In this document: positions 27,215 to 35,305 of the stretch, piece after piece
Position numbering within the stretch: position 1 is the first letter of the stretch
How the letters are laid out: each line of letters opens with the position of its first letter
Origin: Salinarimonas soli
GTDB lineage: Bacteria > Pseudomonadota > Alphaproteobacteria > Rhizobiales > Beijerinckiaceae
Direction of reading: 5' to 3'
Length of the DNA stretch: 64,000 bases
NCBI RefSeq assembly: GCF_008386575.1
Contig: NZ_VUOA01000019.1
Coordinates: 251,439 to 315,438, forward strand
Notes under the pieces: generated by a model
What the model was told of the DNA's origin: nothing
Seen by the model: only the letters and a program-made list of their open reading frames with translations
The model's database searches: none
Made by a program: the position numbers and the translations under genes

Positions 27215-27446
27215 GGATCGGGCCCACATCTCCGACCTAATCCCTCTCGCGTCGATCGCTCCGGCAATCGTCTGGCCCGGCTGAAAGCGTCGTCTGCTCG
27301 TCGGCCGTGCCCCCGGCCGGAGACGCCTCACAGACCCGCGTATCACCGACGCTGCGTTGGATCGCCTCCGCCGCCGACTGCGTGTCGGCGAGGATGACAT
27401 CTCCGGCATGCTGGAGCGCCTGGACGGCGCGAACGCCCGCCTCGCT

Positions 27447-28868
27447 TCAGGCGGCGTGCTCGGAAAGGCCCCGGAACAGAAAGGTCTTGCCCGAGCGGTA
27501 GTCGTAGGTGGGGTCCTCCCAGGCGATCATCTTGCCCGGGTTGAGGAGACCGTCGGGATCGGCTTCGCGCTTGAAGGCGAGCTGGATCTCGTCGGTCTGC
27601 TTCATGCCGCCCTCTTCCAGTGTGTAGCGGTGCGGGTTGAAGATCGGCGCCCCCATCTCCTCGTGGATCGCCATGATTTCCTCCAGGCGCTCCTCCGTGG
27701 TGAAGCGCACCAGGGGCAGGCCGAAGCAGGTGACCTTGCCGTCGAAGCGGACGAACTCGAGATGCGCCGGCACCTCGTCGCCGAAGCGCGCATGGATGCG
27801 CTCGACGAGCTCCACCTGGTTCGGGAAGGGATAGAGCACCTGGAGATAGGTGATGCTCGGATCGACCCGCAGGGCCCGCAGCGTGGTGTGGTTCCAGCCG
27901 AGCTCGAAGACCGGAGGCAGGCCCTTGAGGTCGGCCTCCGACATCCGGTCCGACCGGAACAGGACCTCCGCCGAGCGGAAGCGCTTCGTCATCCCCATGA
28001 GCGAGGAGACCGCGTGCGCCGCCACCATCGCCATGGCGACGGGCTTGTCCCGGGGCAGGTATTTCTGGTGGCGCAGGAAATAGTCGTGCGGCACGGGGGC
28101 GTCGACCACCGCGAGCTGCTTCAGGAGAAGCCCGTCCGCCTCGCCCACCGCGTTGGCGTACTCGGTCGCCTCGCGCAGCGTGTCGAAGCTCACGATCACG
28201 TCGACCCAGTCATAGGCGGGCGCGAGCGGCATCTCGACCTCGGTGATGATGCCGTTGGTGCCGTAGGCGTGGCTCACCTTGTGCAGGTCGTCGCCGGACA
28301 GCTCCAGCACCCGGGGGCTCGCCTCCATGGTCACCACCTTTAGGCGGATGACGTTGCCGGCATCGCGAAGGCCGCCCCAGCGGATGGAGCCCACGCCGCC
28401 CGAGCCGCCAGCGATGAAGCCGCCGATCGAGGCGGTCGAATAGGTGGACGGGTGGAGCCGCATCTCCTGCCGGCTCTGCGGCCGGGTCTGCCGGTCGATC
28501 TGCGCGATCACGGCGCCGGGCTCCGTCACGACGCGGCCGAGGGCCACATCCTTCACGGCGTTGAAGCCCGAGAGGTCGAGGAGCACGCCGCCCGACAGCG
28601 GCATCGCCTGCCCGTAATTGCCCGTGCCCGTGCCCCTGGGCGTCACTGGGATCCCTAAGGCATGGCAAGCCGCAAGCGTCTCGACCACCTGGGCCTCCGA
28701 CATCGGGCTCACGATGATGTCGGCCGTGACGTGATCGAGCTGGCGCTTGAGGGTCGGCGAGTACCAGTAGAAGTCGCGGGACTTCTGGCGCACGAGAGCC
28801 GGATTGTCCTCGGTCTTGATGCCGCCCAACCGGGATTTGAGGGCGGCGATGTCGTAGCGGGCGCTCAT
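27447..28868 (-). CDS. FAD-binding oxidase (FAD_binding_4 / GlcD-type)
   Basis: A 473-aa flavoenzyme. The PP-loop FAD motif TPRGTGTGNYGQAMPLSGG lies near residue 75, followed by the SIGGFIAGGSGGVGS loop near residue 147. The C-terminus has the family ending DPDGLLNPGKM. Members oxidise hydroxy acids, alcohols or lactams; the substrate here is unknown. It is last in a minus-strand cluster after a cytosine-deaminase-like gene, suggesting it acts on a product of that pathway. Confidence 0.85.
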   Translation of the reverse strand: MSARYDIAALKSRLGGIKTEDNPALVRQKSRDFYWYSPTLKRQLDHVTADIIVSPMSEAQVVETLAACHALGIPVTPRGTGTGNYGQAMPLSGGVLLDLSGFNAVKDVALGRVVTEPGAVIAQIDRQTRPQSRQEMRLHPSTYSTASIGGFIAGGSGGVGSIRWGGLRDAGNVIRLKVVTMEASPRVLELSGDDLHKVSHAYGTNGIITEVEMPLAPAYDWVDVIVSFDTLREATEYANAVGEADGLLLKQLAVVDAPVPHDYFLRHQKYLPRDKPVAMAMVAAHAVSSLMGMTKRFRSAEVLFRSDRMSEADLKGLPPVFELGWNHTTLRALRVDPSITYLQVLYPFPNQVELVERIHARFGDEVPAHLEFVRFDGKVTCFGLPLVRFTTEERLEEIMAIHEEMGAPIFNPHRYTLEEGGMKQTDEIQLAFKREADPDGLLNPGKMIAWEDPTYDYRSGKTFLFRGLSEHAA

Positions 28869-28918
28869 GTGGGGGCTCTCTCCAGGCTCAGCCGTTTGCG
28901 CATCGTCTTCGGGCCGCG

Positions 28919-30256
28919 TCAATGGCGCATCAGGTTGTCGAGTTCGCGGTAGTCGGGGAGGGTGGTGTCGATGGGCCGGCCGGCCACGAGCACCGTGCGG
29001 TCGCCCTGGGGGCGGGCCAGGAGCTCGCTCATGGACCGCGCGCGGGTGAGCACGAGGTCGGCCGCGTCGCCGGCTTCCAGGCGCCCGTGGCGGTCGAGGT
29101 GCATGATGTCGGCGGGGGTACAGGCCACCGCCCGGATCCAGTCCCGGCCCGCATGGTCGAGCTGGAGGATGCGGGTCGCCTCGCGCAAGACCTCCAGCAT
29201 GTCGAGGTCGCCATAGGCGTAGAAGGGGTCGCGGGTGTTGTCGGAGGCGACCATCACGGGCACCCCGGCCTTGGCGAGCTCGTGCAGCGGCGCGACGCCC
29301 CGCCAGCGAGGCGTGCGCCCCTGCCGCCGATCCTGGAGGTACATGTTGCACATGGGCAGGCTCACCACGGCGATGCGCGCCTCCGCCACCTTGGCGATCA
29401 CACGCCGCGCGTCCTCGTCGTCCATCAGGGCGAGCGAGCAGCAATGGCCCGCGACGATCTTAGCCCCGAAGCGATGGCGGATGGCGGCGTCGGCGATGCG
29501 CTCCAGGGTGCGGGCGTCCCCGGAATCGCTCTCGTCGACGTGGAAGTCGAGGTCGAGGCCGTGGGCGGCCGCCGCCTCGAAGACCCGGTCGAGGGCCGCG
29601 TCCGTGCGCCCGTCCGGCCGCTCGCCCACATAGGTGACGCCGCCGAGGACGCCGCCGTGCCGGGCCGTGGTCTCGACCACCTCCCGGAAGCGCTCCGGGT
29701 CGTCGAGCGCGACGGGCAGGGGGAAGAGGGAGACGGCCTGGAGGGCGATGCGGCCGGCCCAGTCAGCCCGCACGGCGGCGAACACCTCCCAGGAGATCGC
29801 GGTCTGCGGTCCGATGGAATCGAGGTGGGTGCGCACAGCGCCCGTGCCGTGGGCGAAGGCGCAGCGCAGGGAGAAGTCCATCCGCCGGCGTACGTCGTCC
29901 GCCGACCAATGCGCCTCCCGGTCGGCGCCCGCCGCACTGAGCGCGCCCATGAAGGTGCCGTCCGGGTTGGGCTTGCGCGGCCAGATATGGCCCTTGTCGA
30001 GGTGGGTGTGGATGTCGATGAGCCGGGGCAGCACGATCCCGCCCCCCAGCGCCACGGCCGGCAGGTCCCCGTCGAGGGTGAAGCCGCCATGGGGCACGAT
30101 GGAGAGGATCCGTCCCTCCGACACCGTGAGGTCCACATGGGCGAACCCCTCGCGATCGGCCGCGATGCCGCCCTGGTGGATGAGCGCGAAGGGCGCGCGG
30201 GCATCGCACAGGCGATAGGCGGGCGCGTCGGGGATGGTGGCGAAGCCGTGGGTCAT
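28919..30256 (-). CDS. Amidohydrolase, cytosine deaminase-like
   Basis: A 445-aa metal-dependent amidohydrolase. Metal-binding histidines are in IDIHTHLDKGH near residue 83 and in DFHVDES near residue 238. Later ones are in AGHCCSLAL near residue 268, and the conserved Asp is in VASDNTRDPF near residue 335. These features match CodA-type deaminases, which remove ammonia from cytosine or related rings. Its ribosome site (GGTGAGG) lies at the edge of element D. Confidence 0.85.
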   Translation of the reverse strand: MTHGFATIPDAPAYRLCDARAPFALIHQGGIAADREGFAHVDLTVSEGRILSIVPHGGFTLDGDLPAVALGGGIVLPRLIDIHTHLDKGHIWPRKPNPDGTFMGALSAAGADREAHWSADDVRRRMDFSLRCAFAHGTGAVRTHLDSIGPQTAISWEVFAAVRADWAGRIALQAVSLFPLPVALDDPERFREVVETTARHGGVLGGVTYVGERPDGRTDAALDRVFEAAAAHGLDLDFHVDESDSGDARTLERIADAAIRHRFGAKIVAGHCCSLALMDDEDARRVIAKVAEARIAVVSLPMCNMYLQDRRQGRTPRWRGVAPLHELAKAGVPVMVASDNTRDPFYAYGDLDMLEVLREATRILQLDHAGRDWIRAVACTPADIMHLDRHGRLEAGDAADLVLTRARSMSELLARPQGDRTVLVAGRPIDTTLPDYRELDNLMRH

Positions 30257-30268
30257 GTCGCAACCTCA

Positions 30269-30424
30269 CCCCTCCCCCTTGCGGGGAGGGGCCGGGGGTG
30301 GGGGTCGTAAAGTCGGAGCTGGCGGGGAGGTGGGGAGCACGCAGGTGCGTACAGTCCTATCCTGGACTGGCCGCGGTTGGCGTCCCGACCCCCACCCCTA
30401 ACCCCTCCCCGCAAGGGGGAGGGG
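30269..30424. repeat. Paired palindromic element D
   Basis: Arms 30269-30307 and 30386-30424 are inverted copies differing at three of 39 positions, with the CCCCCTTGCGGGG hairpin and inner GGGGGTGGGGGTCG. The 78-bp spacer has no gene. The element lies between two minus-strand genes, just upstream of the amidohydrolase and downstream of the permease. Confidence 0.85.
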
Positions 30425-30440
30425 GACGCGCCTCCACCCC

Positions 30441-31322
30441 TCACCGCTCCCTCCCGAGCGCGCTCTCGTGCCAGCGGCGCAGCAGGAGGTGGGAGAGGGC
30501 GGAGAGGGCGAGGAAGATCACCACGCCCGTGAGCGAGAGGAGCGCCAGCGCCGCGAAGAGCCGGGGGATGTTGAGGCGGTATTGGCTCTCGATGATGCGG
30601 TAGGCGAGGCCCGAGCCGGCGCCGGCCGACCCCGCCGCGATCTCCGCCACCACCGCGCCGATGAGGGAGAGGCCGCCCGCGATCTTGAGGCCCGCCAGGA
30701 AGTAGGGCAGGGCGGCGGGGCGGCGCAGGTACCACAGGGCCTTGAGCCGGGTCACGAAGCGGCCCACGAAGGCGGGCCAGCCCTTCGGCCGCGTGGCGCC
30801 GTAGAGGTCGAACAGCTCCAGCAGGTTGCGGTCGACGGATTGCAGGCCGAGCGTGGTGTTGGACAGGACGGGGAAGAACGCCACGAGCCACGCGCAGGTG
30901 AGCACCGCCGCTTCCTGAGGCAGGTAGATGAGGAGAAGCGGCGAGATCGCCACCACGGGCGTCACCTGCAGCACCACGGCATAGGGGTAGAGCGAGTACT
31001 CGACGAGCCGCGAGAGGCTCAGCAGCACGGCCAGGGCCACGCCGCCCGTGACGGCGAGGATGAGGCCGAGAAACGTGGTCTTCAGCGTGGTGAGGAGCGA
31101 GACGGAGAGGACCGGCCAGTCCTTCAGGAGCGTCGCCCAGATCACGCTCGGCGCGGGCAGGATGTAGGGGGGCACCTCGTTCGCGACCACATAGGTCTCC
31201 CAGCCCCACAGGACGAGGACGAAGAGGGCGAGCGGCAGCACCACCTTCCAGGCGGCGCTCCAGTCGCGGGGCCGGGCCGGCGGGCTCGGCGCGTCGATGC
31301 GGGCGGGGGCGGTGGCGTCCAT
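30441..31322 (-). CDS. ABC importer permease, SsuC/ThiX-like
   Basis: A 293-aa inner-membrane permease with six main hydrophobic segments. The EAA-type cytoplasmic loop begins near ALPYFLAGLKIAGGLSLIGA around residue 210. Family members import taurine, sulfonates, nitrate or thiamine-precursor pyrimidines. The start lies 8 bp after the ATPase stop, indicating one operon. Confidence 0.85.
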   Translation of the reverse strand: MDATAPARIDAPSPPARPRDWSAAWKVVLPLALFVLVLWGWETYVVANEVPPYILPAPSVIWATLLKDWPVLSVSLLTTLKTTFLGLILAVTGGVALAVLLSLSRLVEYSLYPYAVVLQVTPVVAISPLLLIYLPQEAAVLTCAWLVAFFPVLSNTTLGLQSVDRNLLELFDLYGATRPKGWPAFVGRFVTRLKALWYLRRPAALPYFLAGLKIAGGLSLIGAVVAEIAAGSAGAGSGLAYRIIESQYRLNIPRLFAALALLSLTGVVIFLALSALSHLLLRRWHESALGRER

Positions 31323-31330
31323 GCGGGGCC

Positions 31331-32176
31331 TCACAGGTGCTCGTCGGGCGCCATGGCGCCATGGAGCGCGCGGCTCGCCTGCCGGCAGAGATCCCCGTAG
31401 AGGGGCGTGGTGCGGAACTCCTCGTCGCGCTCGCGCGGCGCGTCGACGTCGATCTCCGCCACCACCCGGCCCGGGCGCGCCGCCATCACCACGATCCGGC
31501 TCGACAGGTAGACGCTCTCGTAGACCGAATGGGTCACGAACACGACCGTGCAGCCGAAATCGCGCTGGAGGTGGAGGAGGTCGTCGTTGAGGCGAAAGCG
31601 GGTGATCTCGTCGAGGGCCGCGAAGGGCTCGTCCATCAGGAGGAGCTTGGGCCGCAGCGACAGGGCGCGGGCGATGGAGACGCGCATCTTCATGCCGCCC
31701 GACAGCTCGCGGGGATAGGACTTGTGAAACCCCGACAGGCCGACGAGGTCGAGGCATTCGTCGATCGAGCCTTGCGCCGCCTTGCGCGACACGCCCCGCA
31801 GGCGCAGGGGCAGCCAGACGTTGTCGGCGACGTTGGCCCAGGGCATCAGCGTCGGCTCCTGGAAGACGAAGCCGATCTCGCCGCGATGGTCCGCGTCGGC
31901 GCCCGAGCCCGGCCACTCCACGGTGCCCGCCGAGGCGTCCATCAGCCCCGCCAGGATGCGCAGCGCCGTCGACTTGCCGCAGCCCGAGGGCCCGAGGAGC
32001 GAGACGAACTCGCCCGCCCGGATGCCGAGGTCGAGCCCCGCGAGCGCCGTGGTGCCGTTGGCAAAGGTCTTCTTCACGCCGCGGAGCGAGACGAGCGGCG
32101 ACCCCCCCTCTCCCGGATGGGAGAGGGATGCACTGAGTGCCAGGGGGTGCGGGTGGGCGGTCGAACGGGTTTGCAC
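31331..32176 (-). CDS. ABC importer ATPase, SsuB/TauB-like, start inside a repeat
   Basis: ATP-binding subunit with Walker A GPSGCGKST, signature ELSGGMKMRVSIARAL and Walker B LLMDEPFAALDE. The family core begins at PLVSLRGVKKTF. No start codon exists in that vicinity: the codons before it read through the left arm of element E. The nearest in-frame start is GTG at 32176, giving 281 aa with about 27 repeat-encoded residues (AHPHPLALSASLSHPGEG and flanks). The frame stays open further upstream to 32650. Either the repeat provides the N-terminus, or initiation occurs at an unconventional codon. Confidence 0.78.
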   Translation of the reverse strand: MQTRSTAHPHPLALSASLSHPGEGGSPLVSLRGVKKTFANGTTALAGLDLGIRAGEFVSLLGPSGCGKSTALRILAGLMDASAGTVEWPGSGADADHRGEIGFVFQEPTLMPWANVADNVWLPLRLRGVSRKAAQGSIDECLDLVGLSGFHKSYPRELSGGMKMRVSIARALSLRPKLLLMDEPFAALDEITRFRLNDDLLHLQRDFGCTVVFVTHSVYESVYLSSRIVVMAARPGRVVAEIDVDAPRERDEEFRTTPLYGDLCRQASRALHGAMAPDEHL

Positions 32177-32315
32177 GAGGGTTCCGCCTGCGACGCGAGG
32201 TGCGGGAGCTTGTGCCCGGGGTGGTGGGTGGCGAGGGCTGGAGCGCTCTGGTGTTTGCGCGCCACCCTCACCCCCTGGCACCGGGTGCGTCCCTCTCCCC
32301 TCCGGGAGAGGGGAG
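32104..32315. repeat. Paired palindromic element E overlapping the ATPase 5' end
   Basis: Arms 32104-32157 and 32263-32315 are inverted, sharing CCCCTCTCCCGGA, GGGAGAGGGA, GTGCCAGGGGGTG and GGGTGG segments. This is the longest arm in the window, about 53 bp. The element lies between the binding-protein and ATPase genes and supplies the region where the ATPase start should be. Confidence 0.85.
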
Positions 32316-32322
32316 GCGGGGC

Positions 32323-33342
32323 TTAATTCTTCGGGCGAAGGTCGAGGCCGACGCCCTTGTTCACGAATTGCAGCGTGTAGCTCTTCTTGTAGTCGAGGTC
32401 GGCCTTGAACAGGCCCGCCTTCACCATCTTGTCGAAGAAGCTCTTCATGCGCTCGTCCGTCATGGCGCCGATGCCGTGCTTCAGCGTGTCGCCCGAATCG
32501 ACGATGCCGTACTCCTTCATCTTCTCGATGGAATAGGCGATCTGCTCGTCCGTGATCTCGGGGTTGTCCTTCTTGATCACCGCGTTGGCGGCCTTGTTGT
32601 CCCCGTAGAGGTAGGCGTACCAGCCGGCCGCCGAGCCGTCGACGAAGCACTGGACCACCTGCGGCTGCTTCTCGACGAGGTCGCGGCGGGTCTCGATCGT
32701 GGTGGCGTAGGTGTCGAAGCCGTTATCGGCGAGGAGATGCACGACGGGCTTGAAGTTCCCCGCCTTCTCGACCTTCAGGGGCTCGGACGAGAGATATCCC
32801 TGCATCACGGAGCGCTTGTTGGCGATGAAGGGCGCCGCGTTAAAGGTGTATGGCTTGGTCTGCTCCTCCTTGAAGCCGAACTCGGTCTTCATCCACTGGT
32901 AATAGGTGGCGAGACCCTCCTTCGAGACGAGGATGTCGTTCGACTTCTTGAGGTCCTCGAACTTGTCGAGGCCCTGGCCCGGATGGGACAGCAGGACCTG
33001 AGGATCCTTCTGGAAGCTCGCCGCGACCACGAGGGTCGGGATCTTCTCCTCCACGGCCGAGAAGGCCTGGACCATGTTGCCGCCCATGTAGAAATCGATG
33101 CGGCCCACGGGCAGGAGCATGCGGTTGTTGGCCTGGGGGCCGCCGGGCACGATTTCGACGTCGAGGCCGCAGCGGCGATAGGTGCCGTCGACCACCGCCT
33201 GGTAATAGCCGCCGTGCTCGGCCTGGGCGACCCAGTTGGTGCCGAACCGGACCTTGGTCGGCGCCGCGGTCTGCGCGCCGGCCGCGCCGGACAGCGCGCC
33301 GAGCGCCACCGTCGCCGCGAGTGCCTGCTTCCACTTCGTCAT
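32323..33342 (-). CDS. ABC importer substrate-binding protein, NMT1/THI5-like
   Basis: A 339-aa exported protein. The signal peptide covers residues 1-23 (ending GAAGAQ). The NMT1/THI5-like core starts VRFGTNWVAQAEHGGYYQAV near residue 31, followed by GRIDFYMGGNMVQAF near residue 81. This fold binds thiamine-precursor pyrimidines, riboflavin or aromatic sulfonates in characterised members. GGAGGCAGACC precedes the ATG. Together with a cytosine-deaminase-like gene it suggests uptake of a pyrimidine or related ring, which is an inference. Confidence 0.85.
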   Translation of the reverse strand: MTKWKQALAATVALGALSGAAGAQTAAPTKVRFGTNWVAQAEHGGYYQAVVDGTYRRCGLDVEIVPGGPQANNRMLLPVGRIDFYMGGNMVQAFSAVEEKIPTLVVAASFQKDPQVLLSHPGQGLDKFEDLKKSNDILVSKEGLATYYQWMKTEFGFKEEQTKPYTFNAAPFIANKRSVMQGYLSSEPLKVEKAGNFKPVVHLLADNGFDTYATTIETRRDLVEKQPQVVQCFVDGSAAGWYAYLYGDNKAANAVIKKDNPEITDEQIAYSIEKMKEYGIVDSGDTLKHGIGAMTDERMKSFFDKMVKAGLFKADLDYKKSYTLQFVNKGVGLDLRPKN

Positions 33343-33515
33343 GGTCTGCCTCCACTGCCTATTGCTTAGGCACGTCGCCTGGCCCGCATGCGGATCGGCG
33401 CTGCCGTTACGGAGGGTTGCAAATCCCATGCCTGGGCTCGCCGCCGCCCCGGCTTGCCCGCCGTCGCGTGATCCCTATGCTGCAACGCTTGGAGCCCCGG
33501 TTCAATCGGACAATC

Positions 33516-33902
33516 ATGCGCGCCCTCACGCCAGCCACCATCGGCCCGCCTTTCGCCAATTATTCCCACGCCGTGGAGGTCCCCGCGGGTGCCCGGCTCG
33601 TCTTCGCCTCGGGCCAGCTCGGCCTTGCCGAGGACGCCACCATCCCCGAGGACGTCGGAGCGCAGGCCGAACTGTGCTTCTCCGCCATCCGGGCGATCCT
33701 CGCGAGCGCCGGCATGGAGCCGGGCGACGTCGTGCGCATCAACGCCTTCGTGACCGACCGCGCCCACATGAAGGGCTACATGGAGGCGCGCGACCGCTTC
33801 GTCGCGACCCCGCCCCCCGCCTCCACCCTCGTGATCGTGTCGGGCTTCACCCGCCCCGAGTTCAAGGTCGAGATCGAGGTCGTCGCGGCACGCCACGACT
33901 GA
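33516..33902 (+). CDS. Rid family (RidA/YjgF) protein
   Basis: A 128-aa small trimeric-type protein; family members hydrolyse reactive enamine/imine intermediates. FASGQLGLAEDATIPEDVGAQ near residue 30 and VRINAFVTDRAHMKGY near residue 75 are the family blocks. The RidA-type catalytic Arg is not obvious at the usual place (SGFTRPEFKVEIEVVA), so it may belong to another Rid subgroup. It diverges from the importer operon. Confidence 0.82.
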   Translation: MRALTPATIGPPFANYSHAVEVPAGARLVFASGQLGLAEDATIPEDVGAQAELCFSAIRAILASAGMEPGDVVRINAFVTDRAHMKGYMEARDRFVATPPPASTLVIVSGFTRPEFKVEIEVVAARHD

Positions 33903-33941
33903 TCGCCCCTCCCCACAGTTGCGTCACCTAAGAGAGGCCCC

Positions 33942-34718
33942 ATGCCCGCCCGTTCCTGGCTCGATCTCACCTGGGAGGACTTCGCCTCCCGCGACATGAG
34001 CCGCACCATCGCCGTCCTTCCCGTCGCCGCCGTGGAGCAGCACGGGCCGCACCTGCCGGTCGGCGTCGACACGATGATCGCCGGGGGCTATCTCGAGCGC
34101 ATGACGGGCCTCGTACCGGACGACCTCGACGTGCTCGTGCTCCCCACCCAGGCGGTGGGCAAGTCCAACGAGCACCTGCGCTTCCCCGGCACCCTGACGC
34201 TCTCGGCCGAGACGGTGATCCGCGCCTGGACGGAGATCGGCGAGAGCGTGCATCGGGCGGGCTGCCGCAAGCTCGTCTTCGTGAACTCGCACGGGGGCAA
34301 CGTGGCGGTGATCGACATCGTGGCCCGCGACCTGCGCGTCCGGCTCGACATGCTCGTGGTCACCGCCGCCTGGCACCGGCTGGGCTACCCCGAGGGCCTC
34401 TACGGGGCCGAGGAGGCGCGCCACGGCATCCACGCGGGCGACGTCGAGACCTCTCTCATGCTCGCCTTCCGCCCCGAGACGGTGCGCATGGACAAGGCGG
34501 AGAACTTCGTGCCCCGCACGATGGCCATGGAGCGCGACCTGACCCACCTTCGCGCGGGCCAGCCCGCGGGCTTCGGCTGGATGGCGCAGGACCTCAACCC
34601 GAAGGGCGCCATGGGCGACGCCACGGCGGCGACGGCCGAGAAGGGCCGCGCCTCGGCCGATTTCGGCGCGGCGGCCTTCGTGGAGCTGCTGCGGGACGTG
34701 GACCGGTTCGGGCTGTAG
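33942..34718 (+). CDS. Creatininase family amidohydrolase
   Basis: A 258-aa protein of the creatininase/MftE family. The metal-binding pattern VEQHGPHLPVGVD near residue 31 includes the Glu, His and Asp ligands; VNSHGGN near residue 114 and AGDVETSLM near residue 165 supply the rest. Substrate could be creatinine, a formamidopyrimidine or another cyclic amide. It follows the Rid gene by 39 bp, likely in one operon. Confidence 0.85.
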   Translation: MPARSWLDLTWEDFASRDMSRTIAVLPVAAVEQHGPHLPVGVDTMIAGGYLERMTGLVPDDLDVLVLPTQAVGKSNEHLRFPGTLTLSAETVIRAWTEIGESVHRAGCRKLVFVNSHGGNVAVIDIVARDLRVRLDMLVVTAAWHRLGYPEGLYGAEEARHGIHAGDVETSLMLAFRPETVRMDKAENFVPRTMAMERDLTHLRAGQPAGFGWMAQDLNPKGAMGDATAATAEKGRASADFGAAAFVELLRDVDRFGL

Positions 34719-34788
34719 GCGGGGCGGCCGCAGTCGGGACGGCGGAGGGCGAGGTTAGGGGGCGGAGGCAGCCCAGCCCTGCCCCCGC

Positions 34789-35256
34789 TCAGGCGAGCCG
34801 CTTCTCGTAGCGCCAGGCGCTCGACCCGTCCTCGTAATAGTCGTCCTCCTCGCCGATCCGCGCGTAGCCGGACCGATCGTAGAGGTGCTGGGCCGCGACG
34901 TTGTCGGCGCGGACCTCCAGGCGGAGCCGGTCGCAGCCGCGGGCGCGGCTGCCGGCCTCGACCGCCATGAGAAGCTCGCGCCCGAGCCCCCGGCCCGCCG
35001 CGCTCGGCGCGATCGCGATGGAGGCGAGGTGGGCCACCCGCGCGCCGCGGCGGAACTCCACGGTCGCGTAGCCCGCCACCGCCCCGTCCCGCTCCGCGAC
35101 GAGGCACAGGATCGTGCCGGAGCGCACGGCGTGCAGCATCTGGCGCCGGCTCGCCCGGTCGGACGCGAAGGCGCCGGTCTCGATGCGCTCGATGGCGTCG
35201 AGATCGGCCTCCGCGGCCGGACGGATCCGCAGGCTCTGGCCCGTCACGACCGACAT
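34789..35256 (-). CDS. GNAT acetyltransferase, RimI-like
   Basis: A 155-aa acetyltransferase. The acetyl-CoA-binding loop is PSAAGRGLGRELL near residue 84, followed by LEVRADNVAAQHLYDRSGY, the classical RimI-type C-terminal block. Ribosomal S18 modification is typical of true RimI, but no tsaB gene is adjacent, so the target is uncertain. Confidence 0.85.
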   Translation of the reverse strand: MSVVTGQSLRIRPAAEADLDAIERIETGAFASDRASRRQMLHAVRSGTILCLVAERDGAVAGYATVEFRRGARVAHLASIAIAPSAAGRGLGRELLMAVEAGSRARGCDRLRLEVRADNVAAQHLYDRSGYARIGEEDDYYEDGSSAWRYEKRLA

Positions 35257-35305
35257 CCCTCGCCTCGCGACCCGTCCATCGCCGCCCCGGCGCGGGGCGC
35301 GCGGC

